This document shows, piece by piece, positions 26,941 through 34,953 of a stretch of 64,000 bases of DNA (position 1 is its first letter; each line of letters starts with the position of its first letter). The notes below the pieces were generated by a model. The model saw nothing but the letters and a program-made list of their open reading frames with translations, was not told where the DNA came from and did no database searches. The stretch covers positions 9,635 to 73,634 of the forward strand of contig CAZYMF010000003.1 of assembly GCA_964648215.1 (NCBI GenBank). The letters run 5' to 3'. Source of the DNA: CAZYMF01 sp964648215 (GTDB lineage: Bacteria; Desulfobacterota; Binatia; HRBIN30; JACQVA1). The position numbers and the translations under genes were made by a program.

Positions 26941-27471
26941 ATGTCTGTGACCGTTACCTTCCGGCACGTCCGCCCGACCGACGCGCTGCGCCGGTATGCC
27001 GAGACCAAGACACAACGTCTGCAAAAGTTCATGCGCCGTGACATCGAGGCACACGTCGTTCTTTCGGTCGACAAGCGCCGCCACATCGCGGAGCTGGTCC
27101 TCACGGCCAACGGCATCAGCTTCACGGCCACCGAGGAGACCGGAGACCTCTACTCGGCGATCGATCTGGCGATGGCCAAGGTCGAACGGCAGGTCGCCAA
27201 GCACACCACCAAGCGCAAGGATCGCAAGCACGCGACCGGCACGACGGCCGCGCCGGCCACGGCGAAACGCCGTGCGCCCGCCCGCCGCGGCACGGTCATC
27301 GAAACCGAGCGCGTGACGGTCAAGCCGATGTCGGTCGAGGAAGGCGTCATGCAGATGAACCTCCTCAAGAAGGACTTCCTGCTCTTCCGCAACGCAGCGA
27401 CCGAAGTGCTCAGCGTCGTCTACCGCCGCCGCGACGGGAACTATGGTCTGATCGAACCCGAAATGTCTTGA
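26941..27471 (+). CDS. hpf: Ribosome hibernation promoting factor, long form
   Basis: 176 residues. The N-terminal ~100 residues are the S30AE ribosome-binding domain (VTVTFRHVRPTDALRRYAETK, DLYSAIDLAMAKVERQV). A Lys/Ala/Arg-rich linker (98-117) leads to the C-terminal dimerisation domain (KPMSVEEGVMQMNLLKKDFLLFRN, VVYRRRDGNYGLIEPE). Long HPF dimerises 70S ribosomes into 100S particles in stationary phase. The gene is co-directional with rpoN (23-base gap) and ptsN. Confidence 0.96.
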   Translation: MSVTVTFRHVRPTDALRRYAETKTQRLQKFMRRDIEAHVVLSVDKRRHIAELVLTANGISFTATEETGDLYSAIDLAMAKVERQVAKHTTKRKDRKHATGTTAAPATAKRRAPARRGTVIETERVTVKPMSVEEGVMQMNLLKKDFLLFRNAATEVLSVVYRRRDGNYGLIEPEMS

Positions 27472-27479
27472 GGGTCGAC

Positions 27480-27941
27480 ATGAAGATCAACGAGATCCTG
27501 CCGGATGCGCTCGTCCTACCCGAGCTGCGCGGCCAGACCAAGGAAGACGTCGTCCGTGAACTCGCCGAGCGACTCGCCCAGCTGCATCCCGAGATCGACG
27601 TCGATCGCCTCGTCGAAGTCTTGTGGGAGCGCGAGCGGTTGGGAAGCACCGCCATCGGTGACGGCATCGCCATCCCGCACGGCAAACTGTCAGGGTTGCG
27701 CGAGGTTCTCGGCGCCTTCGGACGCCACCTTCAGGGAGTCGATTTCCAGTCGCTCGACGGCAGACCGACGCAGCTGTTCTTCCTCCTGGTGGCTCCGGAG
27801 GACTCCGTCGGCGCCCATCTCAAGGCGCTCGCCCGGGTGTCGCGGTTGCTGAAGGACCGCGCCTTTCGTGCGCGCCTGCTCGCTGCCCCCGACCAGGAGG
27901 AGCTCTGCCGCATCATCCGGGAGGAGGATGAACGGCTCTGA
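27480..27941 (+). CDS. ptsN: Nitrogen-PTS EIIA component
   Basis: 153 residues from ATG at 27480 (GAGGG five bases upstream), 8 bases after hpf. The active-site region GDGIAIPHGKLSGL holds the phosphorylatable His. Supporting sequence is LWERERLGSTAIGDG and FFLLVAPEDSVGAHLKALARVSRLL. It receives phosphate from the HPr-like protein encoded four genes on (28850-29122) and probably regulates potassium or nitrogen-linked processes, as in other Gram-negatives. Confidence 0.96.
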   Translation: MKINEILPDALVLPELRGQTKEDVVRELAERLAQLHPEIDVDRLVEVLWERERLGSTAIGDGIAIPHGKLSGLREVLGAFGRHLQGVDFQSLDGRPTQLFFLLVAPEDSVGAHLKALARVSRLLKDRAFRARLLAAPDQEELCRIIREEDERL

Positions 27942-27980
27942 TCCGACCCGCGACGCCGCTGGTGCCGGCGGGGGCCCGCC

Positions 27981-28847
27981 GTGAAACGGACCCTCGGCGT
28001 CGTCATCGTCACCGGCATGGCGGGGGCGGGAAAGAGCACCGCGATCCACGTCCTCGAAGACCTGGGATTCTACTGCATCGACAACCTGCCCGTCGTCTTG
28101 CTGCCGCGCGTGCTCGAACTCTGCGAGAGTGCCACCGAAAACATCCAGCGGGTCGCTCTCGGCATCGACCTGCGCGAGCGGGAGTTTCTGCAGAGCTACC
28201 CCGCCGTTCTCGACGACCTGCGACAGCAGGGCCGTCGCGTCGAGATCCTCTTCCTCGATGCCGCCGATGAGGTGTTGGTACGCCGGTTCAGTGAGACGCG
28301 CCGACCGCACCCGGGGTCGCTGACCGGCGGTCCGTCGGCGGGCATCGCTCGCGAGCGGGAGCAGATCACCGGGCTGCGCGAGCAGGCCGATCGTGTCATC
28401 GACACCAGCGGTCTGACGATCCACGAGCTGCGCGGGGAGCTGACCCGCGCCTATGCCACCGGGCTCCTCGAGGGGGTGCTCCGCCTGCTGCTCATCTCCT
28501 TCGGCTACAAGTTCGGGCTCCCCGTCGACGCCGAGATGATCTTCGACGTGCGCTTTCTCCCCAACCCCTTTTTCGTCGAAGAGCTACGCGATCGCGACGG
28601 CCTGGATCCCGCCGTCGCCCAGTTCGTGCTCCAGCAGGGCGAGACAACGCAGTTCATCGAGCGCGTCGGGGCGCTACTCGATCTGGTGATGCCGCTGTAC
28701 CAAAAGGAGGGCAAGCCTTCCCTCGCGGTGGGCGTGGGTTGTACCGGCGGCCGCCATCGCTCCGTTGCGATCGTCGAACGGCTCAGCCAGCTCTTCGGCG
28801 CCCGTGGCCTGCCGACGCAGGCGCGCCACCGCGACCTCGAGCGTTGA
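27981..28847 (+). CDS. rapZ: RNase adapter / nucleotide-binding protein RapZ
   Basis: 288 residues from GTG at 27981. Walker A is TGMAGAGKST (11-20). The next segment YCIDNLPVVLLPRVLELC and the middle FLDAADEVLVRRFSETRRPHP are family signatures. The C-terminal domain contains FDVRFLPNPFF and the GCTGGRHRSV motif that in E. coli contacts RNA or metabolite. The gene lies between ptsN and the HPr gene, the conserved context. Confidence 0.96.
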   Translation: MKRTLGVVIVTGMAGAGKSTAIHVLEDLGFYCIDNLPVVLLPRVLELCESATENIQRVALGIDLREREFLQSYPAVLDDLRQQGRRVEILFLDAADEVLVRRFSETRRPHPGSLTGGPSAGIAREREQITGLREQADRVIDTSGLTIHELRGELTRAYATGLLEGVLRLLLISFGYKFGLPVDAEMIFDVRFLPNPFFVEELRDRDGLDPAVAQFVLQQGETTQFIERVGALLDLVMPLYQKEGKPSLAVGVGCTGGRHRSVAIVERLSQLFGARGLPTQARHRDLER

Positions 28848-28849
28848 GG

Positions 28850-29122
28850 ATGGCTTCCGTTCGCCGCACGCTGTTGATTCAGAACCGTCTTGGCTTGCAC
28901 ATGCGCGCGGCCGCTCTCTTGGTGCAGACGGCGAGCAAGTACGACGCGGAGATCTTGATCATCAAGGACGACCAGAGTGTCAACGGGAAGAGCATCATCG
29001 GCTTGATGATGCTCGCGGCCGGCCAGGGAACCTCGATCGATGTCGAGGCCGACGGTCCCCAGGCAACCGAGGCCGTCGAAGCCATCGCCGCCCTCATCGA
29101 TCGCCGCTTCGACGAGGAATAG
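28850..29122 (+). CDS. HPr-like phosphocarrier protein
   Basis: 90 residues from ATG at 28850, 2 bases after rapZ. The active-site loop is NRLGLHMRAAALLVQTAS; His is the phospho-acceptor, with M-R-A-A replacing the usual A-R-P-A. The regulatory-serine region VNGKSIIGLMMLAAGQG is present. It belongs to the nitrogen-PTS branch (NPr), working with ptsN in the same cluster. No HPr kinase or EI gene is in the window. Confidence 0.93.
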   Translation: MASVRRTLLIQNRLGLHMRAAALLVQTASKYDAEILIIKDDQSVNGKSIIGLMMLAAGQGTSIDVEADGPQATEAVEAIAALIDRRFDEE

Positions 29123-29190
29123 CCCGTTCCTCACCTCGCGGGTCGAAGGGCAGGCTCAACCCCGGCGAGCGCCAAAACCCCCGGAGGCAC

Positions 29191-31005
29191 TCAGCCATCC
29201 GTGCGCGGCACGATCTCTTCGACTTTGCCGTTCTTGTAGCGGAGCAGGGAGAGAGCGCGCTGGAATCCGCTCGGCGTCCCCCGGAGCTCGCCGGCTCCCT
29301 CGACACTGCCCAGGGCCTGCAGCTGGCCGATGACCTGGTCGCGCGTGGTGGCGCCCTGGGCAATCACGCGCCGAATGGCGAGACCGGCATCGAACGCCTG
29401 CGCTTCGAAGACCGTCGGCGCCCGCCCCGCGCCGCGCTCGAAGCGTTCGACGAACTGGCGCGTCGACGGGCGATCACTGCCGGCGAAGAAGGCATCGCCG
29501 AAGACCGCTCCGTCGACGTTGGCTCCGGCCTTGGCGAGCAGGTCGGGGTTGTTCCAGCTCTCCGTGCCCAGCAACACGACTTGGGGCATTTCGTGGCGGA
29601 CTTGGGTGGCGACCGCGGCGGCGGCACCGGCGCCGTCGGGGATGAACACCGCCTGTAGTCCGGAGGCCTGCCAGCGTCGCACGACGGCGCCGATTTCCGC
29701 GAAATCCGGTTCGCCCGGCTGGTAGGCGCGTGCGCCGACGAGCTTGCCTTTGCCGGCGCCGAGAACACGGCCGAAAACACGGTTGAACGAAACCCCGTAC
29801 CCGTCATCGGGATAGAGGACTCCGAAGCGTTCCAGCTTCAGGGTATTCGTCGCGTAGCCCACGAGCAGCTGGACTTGTTGCGTTCGCGTCATCGCCATCT
29901 GCAGGACGTAGCGCCCGGTCAGACCCTCGCGCTGCGACAGGAGCAGGACGGGAAGTTGGTCGCGTTCGGCCAGAGGAGCCGTCACCTCGGCCTCGCTGCT
30001 GCGCAGCGGACCGATCACGGCTACCACCTCGGGATCACGATCGAGAGACTTGAGCAGATCCTTGGTGATGGCCGGATCCCCCCCGGTGTCTCTCACCACG
30101 AGCTGCTCCGGTGCGTCGGCGAATGCGAGCCGCAACCCCGCCAGCGATCGCTGCCCGTAGGCGTGATCGGGCCCGGTCAAGGGCAGCAGACAGGCCACTT
30201 TGGCGCTGGGCGCGGTCTCGCTCGCGGCGACGCTCGCCGGCTCCGCCGGCGGCGCGGCGGCGGCAGCCGAACCGATCTCGCCGGCTTCCGCTTCGGCCTG
30301 CGGCGGCGCAGCGGCCTTTGCCGTCTCTCCCATCGGCCTCGCCTCGGCTGGCCCTGGTGCCGCGGCGGAGGTCGCCGATTCTTCGCCCGCCATGGCGACC
30401 GGCGTTTCTTCCTCTTCCAGTTCCGCGGTGGGCGGGGCGGCGACCTCAGCGGCGGGCAGGGAGGCGACCGTTGTCGCCGGGCTCAGCCCCGCCGCGCTAC
30501 GCACGGCGGGCACGGTGATGGATTCGTCTGCCTGGCGGCGCTCGTCTTCCGTCAGCTGTTGTGCCAGCGGCTCGATCCGTTCGCGCAGGTGTGGTTGATC
30601 CGCGGGTGAGGCAACCAGCCACGCCTCCTCCCAGGTGAGCAAGGCCGGCACGCGATGCCCGAGAGCCTGCTCGGCATCGCCCCGTAGAGCCAGCGTCTGC
30701 ACCCATCCCTGCTTGGGCTCGTGCTGCTTGAGCCCATCGAGGGTCGTCAACGTGCCTTCGTAGTCGTGCAGGTGGTACTGGGCCAAGGCCAGGCGGTAGG
30801 ACGCACGCGCGACGTAGGCGTGGTCGGGCGACTCGCGCAAGAAACGGCTGTAGGCGTCCGCCGCGGGTTGATAGTCACCCCGGTCGAACGCTGCTTCGGC
30901 GTTCAGAAACAGCTGCGTCGGCGCTGGCGGCAGAGGCGTCGTGAGACGCGGTCCACAAGCCGCCGTCAGCGCCAGCAAGACGATCCATGCTCTCGCCGCT
31001 CTCAT
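29191..31005 (-). CDS. Penicillin-binding-protein activator-like lipoprotein (LpoA-like)
   Basis: 604 residues. The signal ends at a lipobox (LLALTAACGPRL). Residues ~30-160 form TPR-like helices (FDRGDYQPAADAYSRFLRESPDHAYVARASYRLALAQYH). An Ala/Pro/Glu-rich linker covers about 165-270. From ~275 the protein has a type I periplasmic-binding fold (KVACLLPLTGPDHAYGQRSLAGLRLAFA, VAVIGPLRSSEAEVTAPLAERD, VFIPDGAGAAAAVATQVRH). The combination is that of LpoA-type activators of PBP1A, or of an orphan branched-chain-type binding protein. The first is favoured by the TPR and lipoprotein parts. Confidence 0.8.
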   Translation of the reverse strand: MRAARAWIVLLALTAACGPRLTTPLPPAPTQLFLNAEAAFDRGDYQPAADAYSRFLRESPDHAYVARASYRLALAQYHLHDYEGTLTTLDGLKQHEPKQGWVQTLALRGDAEQALGHRVPALLTWEEAWLVASPADQPHLRERIEPLAQQLTEDERRQADESITVPAVRSAAGLSPATTVASLPAAEVAAPPTAELEEEETPVAMAGEESATSAAAPGPAEARPMGETAKAAAPPQAEAEAGEIGSAAAAAPPAEPASVAASETAPSAKVACLLPLTGPDHAYGQRSLAGLRLAFADAPEQLVVRDTGGDPAITKDLLKSLDRDPEVVAVIGPLRSSEAEVTAPLAERDQLPVLLLSQREGLTGRYVLQMAMTRTQQVQLLVGYATNTLKLERFGVLYPDDGYGVSFNRVFGRVLGAGKGKLVGARAYQPGEPDFAEIGAVVRRWQASGLQAVFIPDGAGAAAAVATQVRHEMPQVVLLGTESWNNPDLLAKAGANVDGAVFGDAFFAGSDRPSTRQFVERFERGAGRAPTVFEAQAFDAGLAIRRVIAQGATTRDQVIGQLQALGSVEGAGELRGTPSGFQRALSLLRYKNGKVEEIVPRTDG

Positions 31006-31080
31006 GAGGCGCCTATATCCCGGGAACGGGCTTGCTTTGTCAAGGTTGATTTACGCGCCGACGACGGCGCCGGGAAGGTA

Positions 31081-31105
31081 CGCCGGGGCGGGGGCCGCCC
31101 CGGCG
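31081..31105 (-). terminator. Strong GC-rich hairpin after the DUF1329 gene
   Basis: A perfect 11-bp inverted repeat (cgccggggcgg, loop ggg, ccgccccggcg) begins 9 bases after the DUF1329 stop codon. There is no U-tract, so it may act as a terminator or as an mRNA 3' end stabiliser. Confidence 0.55.
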
Positions 31106-31114
31106 TCTTCAGAC

Positions 31115-33028
31115 TCAGTGGCCCATCTCGATCAGGTTCGCCACCGTGAAGAATTCTTCCGTGGTGCCCGATTTCGCGCCCATATTGATGAAGATGCACT
31201 CGTCGTCCCTCGAGTGCGTGCTGGGGAGTGCCGCCTTGGTGGCATGCACCAGCTGGGTGTCGAGCATCGATATCGCGTGGAGAAATGCCATCTCCTCGGG
31301 ATAACGAGAGACCCTGGCGCCGGGAATCGCCTCCTTCTTGTAGCTGTACAGATTCACCCACACCTTCCACAGCTGCCCGGCGCGGTCGTAAATGTCGGAG
31401 TGCGTGACCACCCAACCCTCCTTGTCGATGAAGATCACTCGCTTGCCGTAGGCGTATTGCGGTAGCTTGGAAGTTCCCTCGACCACGTACACGCGGCGCG
31501 GCTCCCAGACATCGTCGAAGGCCCAGTCTTCCGGCTCTTGCCACTTCACCGGCACGTGCGTCCCATGCATGGCCGCCAGGATCGTGCGCTCCCCGAGGAA
31601 CTTCCAGTCCATCCAGGCGATCTGTCCGCTGTAGCCGTAGTAGCTGTCGACGTCGCTGTCCTGGCCGAACAGGGCGTCGGAGCGCTGCGCCGTCGACAAG
31701 CGGCGGACACGCCGCAGCTGCGGCAGGTACAACCAGCTGTCGTCCTGCCGGTTCGGCTCGTTGTAGCGATAGAAGGTGCCGCCGACACCCTTCAGATCGA
31801 ATGGCTCGCGGATCGGGTGGAGCGACTCTTTGTAGCGCACGTCGTCCGGATTGGGGAGCTCCGGCTTGGGATCCACGTACAGACGGCCGTTGTAGAGAAG
31901 GCGGCGAATGTTGTCGATCAGGTAGTGCCGCTCGACCGTCATGCCGTGGTGGTTCCCGATGCTGCCGGTATCGGCATCGAAGTTCTCCGCGTCGAGGTCA
32001 TCGGTGGCGGCAAAGCCGTAGGAGTAGTTCCACATGATCTTCAACGCGACCTGCGGATCGTTGAGGTCGATGTTGGGAAAGGGCTGCCCGGCCGTCCAGT
32101 TGATCACCCGCAGGCCGTCGGGGCTCAGTTTGACTTGCCCCATATACTTTTCGGTAGCCTCCCGGTACGCTCGCAGCATCTGAATGTGGCGCGGAGCACC
32201 GACCTTGATTCGCCAGCCGTAGCGCACGGCCCACTCGAGACCCGGCGACAAGACCTGGGTATATTTGTCGACGTTCTTGTCCGTGATGACGTCGCCGATG
32301 TGAACCCCCAGAGCGCTCCAGTAATCACCGTCGGTGCTGTCGCGCTGGGTGCCCTCGCTGGCGATTGCGGGACGAACGGCGGCGGGCTGCGAATCGCCGT
32401 CCTCGGCCATGGCGGGTTCGACCGCCGCCGGCTTCACTGCGGCGGCTCTGGCCACTCGCTTCACCACGGCCGGTGCAGCCGCGGCGACCTTCGGCTCCGG
32501 CGCAGACCGGGTCACGGCCTGCTCCCTCGCGGGCGCGGCGCGGCGCTCCGCTGCCGCCGCTGCCTGCGGGGCAGGCGCGGCGATTTTCTCGACGGGCGCC
32601 TCGGCTCTTGCCTTGGCCTGTTCAACGGCTTGCTTCTCGGCACTCTTTTGCTGCCGCTGCTCGGCCACGGAAGACGGCGGCGGGCTCGAGCGCAACGCCT
32701 TGTGGTCTCCGAAGTGGGGGACCGCAACTTCGCCCGTTTCCGGGAACTCGCTGTCCCGCCGCGGCGCCGTGGCAACGGCGCGGTGACGGACCTTGTGCGC
32801 GGTCACGCGCCGGGCCTTGGCCGGCAAGGCCTTGGGCTTCGTCTTGGGGGACTCCATCGCCGATTGCGGCTGTGGACGGGCCGCCGGCGGGGGCGCCTTG
32901 GCCACCGGCTTGTTGCTCCCCTCTTCCGGGAACAGATCGCTCCAGTCCACTTGGGCGCGCACACCGGGCACGGCGAGCAGGAGCAGGCTGGCTGCAAGAC
33001 AAAGGTGATGGGTGATTCGGATTCTCAT
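31115..33028 (-). CDS. DUF1329 outer-membrane-lipoprotein-like protein with long Ala/Pro linker
   Basis: 637 residues. A signal peptide ends near VRAQ, followed by VDWSDLFPEEGSNKP. Residues ~42-230 are low-complexity (Ala/Pro/Lys/Arg, many basic patches), and the DUF1329 domain fills ~235-637. Typical parts are VKLSPDGLRVINWTAGQPFP, PVKWQEPEDWAFDDVWEPRR, YGKRVIFIDKEGWVVTHSDI and WKVWVNLYS. DUF1329 proteins resemble the LolB/OmpL lipoprotein-carrier fold and often travel with MMPL/RND exporters, though none is adjacent here. A degraded relative lies directly upstream (33156-33447). Confidence 0.85.
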   Translation of the reverse strand: MRIRITHHLCLAASLLLLAVPGVRAQVDWSDLFPEEGSNKPVAKAPPPAARPQPQSAMESPKTKPKALPAKARRVTAHKVRHRAVATAPRRDSEFPETGEVAVPHFGDHKALRSSPPPSSVAEQRQQKSAEKQAVEQAKARAEAPVEKIAAPAPQAAAAAERRAAPAREQAVTRSAPEPKVAAAAPAVVKRVARAAAVKPAAVEPAMAEDGDSQPAAVRPAIASEGTQRDSTDGDYWSALGVHIGDVITDKNVDKYTQVLSPGLEWAVRYGWRIKVGAPRHIQMLRAYREATEKYMGQVKLSPDGLRVINWTAGQPFPNIDLNDPQVALKIMWNYSYGFAATDDLDAENFDADTGSIGNHHGMTVERHYLIDNIRRLLYNGRLYVDPKPELPNPDDVRYKESLHPIREPFDLKGVGGTFYRYNEPNRQDDSWLYLPQLRRVRRLSTAQRSDALFGQDSDVDSYYGYSGQIAWMDWKFLGERTILAAMHGTHVPVKWQEPEDWAFDDVWEPRRVYVVEGTSKLPQYAYGKRVIFIDKEGWVVTHSDIYDRAGQLWKVWVNLYSYKKEAIPGARVSRYPEEMAFLHAISMLDTQLVHATKAALPSTHSRDDECIFINMGAKSGTTEEFFTVANLIEMGH

Positions 33029-33079
33029 GACGTCGTCTCCTGGAGCCGGTCCACTCGCCCAGCTCTGTGTCGGTTCTCT

Positions 33080-33103
33080 GGGCCCGCCGAGCGTGGCGGG
33101 TCC
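33080..33103. repeat. Inverted repeat between the DUF1329 gene and its remnant
   Basis: The plus strand forms a 9-bp stem (gggcccgcc / ggcgggtcc, one G-U pair on RNA) with a 6-base loop. It lies after the remnant gene, so it may be its old terminator. There is no U-tract. Confidence 0.35.
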
Positions 33104-33155
33104 GCTTTGCCTTGAACGGTCGTTGGACTGAGACCGAAGCGCGGGGGCGCCTGAC

Positions 33156-33447
33156 TCAGTGTCCCATCTCGATCAAGTTGGCGACGGTGAAGAACTCCTC
33201 CGTCGTGCCGGACTTTGCCCTCCGGTCTCGACTCGTGGCGGAGGGCCGTCTGTGCACTTTCTTGTACGATGGTACGTTCAGCCTTGTGAGGTTTGGTGTC
33301 GGGCCCTGATGCGGGCGCCGGCGCTGCGGGCTTGCTGCCCTCACCCGGGAAGAGATCGCTCCAGTCGACCTGGGCGCGGATTCTCGGCACGGCGAGGAGA
33401 GGCAGAGTTACTGCCAAATTGCCGCAGTGCATGGATCTGTTTCGCAT
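33156..33447 (-). pseudogene. Degenerated DUF1329 duplicate (ends only)
   Basis: From an ATG at 33447 the frame encodes a signal and the segment AVPRIRAQVDWSDLFPGEGSK. This is almost the same as the N-terminus of the downstream DUF1329 gene (VDWSDLFPEEGSNK). After about 60 codons it loses homology. In a shifted frame, ending at 33156, the sequence KSGTTEEFFTVANLIEMGH is identical to the last residues of the intact protein. The ~400-residue core is missing, so this is an internal-deletion remnant of a tandem duplicate. A mis-join in assembly could give the same picture. Confidence 0.75.
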
Positions 33448-33911
33448 CCGCTGGTTCCTCCCTGCGCGCCTGCCATGCAAACCCTGTGCTACGCACTCTG
33501 CTTTGGGATTGGGGGAATGTGTGTTGCGCCCGAGCTCGGCCAATGCCGGTGTCATCCCAAGAGCTGAGCGAATTCCGCCCCGAGTTTCGGGCTAGATTCT
33601 GGTCCTAACAAGACATCAGCGCGCGCACCCTAAGCAACGCTCGGTCCACTCTCGCTGACGCACACAAGCTTTTGGGATTGTTAAAGAAACATCGTGCCCG
33701 CGACGAGCTTCACACAGCGGTGGTCATGCCATCACGTGTCGCACATTGTCACTCGGCCAAGGGCTGGTACGATTGCTGTGACGCATGTTGAACGCTGCGT
33801 TAACTGAGTACCGCAAGCGCAACGCCCCAATGTGTCACTTGGGAAAGCGCACATCACGAGAGCAAGGAGTGGCATGCCTTCTGCTGAGTGCAGCCGAGAA
33901 GCGGAGGGGTC
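33448..33911. other. Divergent regulatory region upstream of the chemosensory operon
   Basis: 464 bases between the DUF1329 remnant (minus) and the first chemosensory gene (plus). It is more AT-rich in places than the surroundings (TTGTTAAAGAAACATCG around 33678). The only element singled out is a sigma-54-like box at 33870-33885. Apart from short frames without recognisable homology, nothing coding was seen. Confidence 0.5.
33870..33885 (+). promoter_or_regulatory. Candidate sigma-54 promoter of the chemosensory operon
   Basis: The sequence TGGCATGCCTTCTGCT fits TGGCAYRNNNNTTGCW with one mismatch. The invariant GG (33871-33872) and GC (33883-33884) are 10 bases apart as required. A start ~11 bases downstream would give a leader of only ~17 bases. 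rpoN is present in the window. One motif alone is weak evidence. Confidence 0.35.
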
Positions 33912-34922
33912 ATGGTGCACACAGCTCTGGCAGAGGCAGGTCGTACAGCTCGGGTTTTGGTCTTCGCCGTCGACGACGGTTGCTTCTGCATTCATCTCGA
34001 TTGGGTCGAAGCCGTCTATCAAAGGGTAGAGGCTCCCCTTCACGCGGTAAAGGACGGCGATCGAGCCGGACACTTCCTGCTCCACCGGGGACAACCAGCT
34101 TTGGCCGTGGACCTGCGCGAGGCCTTTGGGCTGAGCCCCCTGCTCGGATCGACCGAGCGCGCCGTCTTTCTGGTGGTGCGAGCCGGTTCGTTTCTGCTGG
34201 CGCTGCAGATCGACGCTTGCATCGGGGTGCGAGATCTGGACCTGCGCACCCAGGTCCCGGTCGCCACGGGTCTGGTGCGTGACGGCGGCCTCAGCGTCGG
34301 CCACCTGGTAGAGCTCGACGGCAAGCTGCACGGACTGCTTGAGCCGAGCCGGATTCTCAGCACAACGCAGCGCGATCAGCTCGAGCCACTGATGCGGGAG
34401 GCAACCGCGTTCCGTGATCGTCAGGAGAAGCTCCTTCTCCTCGGCGACGAGCTGAGGCGCGAGCCGACTCTCGCGGCTTTGAAAACCTACGGTCGCCTGA
34501 GTCGAAGAAACGGACGCACGAAGGTAGCGGCGGCCGCCCGGCAAATCCTCAAGGCCGCTCAGGAGAGCGAACGGGCGGACCAGTACGATCATGTAGAGGG
34601 GGACCTCGCCGGGGATGGCTTCGTGCGCGACTTGATCCTCCTGAGCAACACCCGCCAGACGGGTGAGGTCGAGGTGGCGCTCGCGGGGGGAGAAGTCGCC
34701 AAGGTATTCGTCGACATGGGCCGAATCGCCGACGCTGTCGTCGGCGGCGAATGGGGACGCGGGGCTTTCAAGCGCATTTTGGCGACGCGCGAGGGAACTT
34801 ATCGCTTCAACGCTTCGGAGACCCCCGTGCGCCCTCAGCGCATCGACGATGCCACACTTTGGCTGCTTCTGGAGACGATGGAGCAACTGAGCGAGGAACG
34901 TCGAGGCCGCCACCTCCGGTAG
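33912..34922 (+). CDS. CheW-like protein with C-terminal DUF4388/PATAN-type domain
   Basis: 336 residues from ATG at 33912 (GGAGGGG just upstream). Residues ~15-150 follow a CheW fold (VLVFAVDDGCFCIHLDWVEAVYQ, FLLHRGQPALAVDLREAFGL, RAVFLVVRAGSFLLALQID). The C-terminal ~110 residues read GDLAGDGFVRDLILLSNTRQ, VEVALAGGEVAKVFVDMGRI and GAFKRILATREGTYRFN, which is the DUF4388 (PATAN-like) pattern of response-regulator partners. It opens the chemosensory operon, 31 bases before the receiver protein, and likely serves as an adaptor. Confidence 0.75.
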   Translation: MVHTALAEAGRTARVLVFAVDDGCFCIHLDWVEAVYQRVEAPLHAVKDGDRAGHFLLHRGQPALAVDLREAFGLSPLLGSTERAVFLVVRAGSFLLALQIDACIGVRDLDLRTQVPVATGLVRDGGLSVGHLVELDGKLHGLLEPSRILSTTQRDQLEPLMREATAFRDRQEKLLLLGDELRREPTLAALKTYGRLSRRNGRTKVAAAARQILKAAQESERADQYDHVEGDLAGDGFVRDLILLSNTRQTGEVEVALAGGEVAKVFVDMGRIADAVVGGEWGRGAFKRILATREGTYRFNASETPVRPQRIDDATLWLLLETMEQLSEERRGRHLR

Positions 34923-34953
34923 CGCTCGTCTAGCCTGAGAAGGAGTTCACCTT

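Noticed and set aside
33025..33555. A 176-residue gene next to the DUF1329 gene
   Set aside because: Only the first part (from 33447) resembles DUF1329; the rest is out of frame with the conserved C-terminal piece, so it is treated as a pseudogene.
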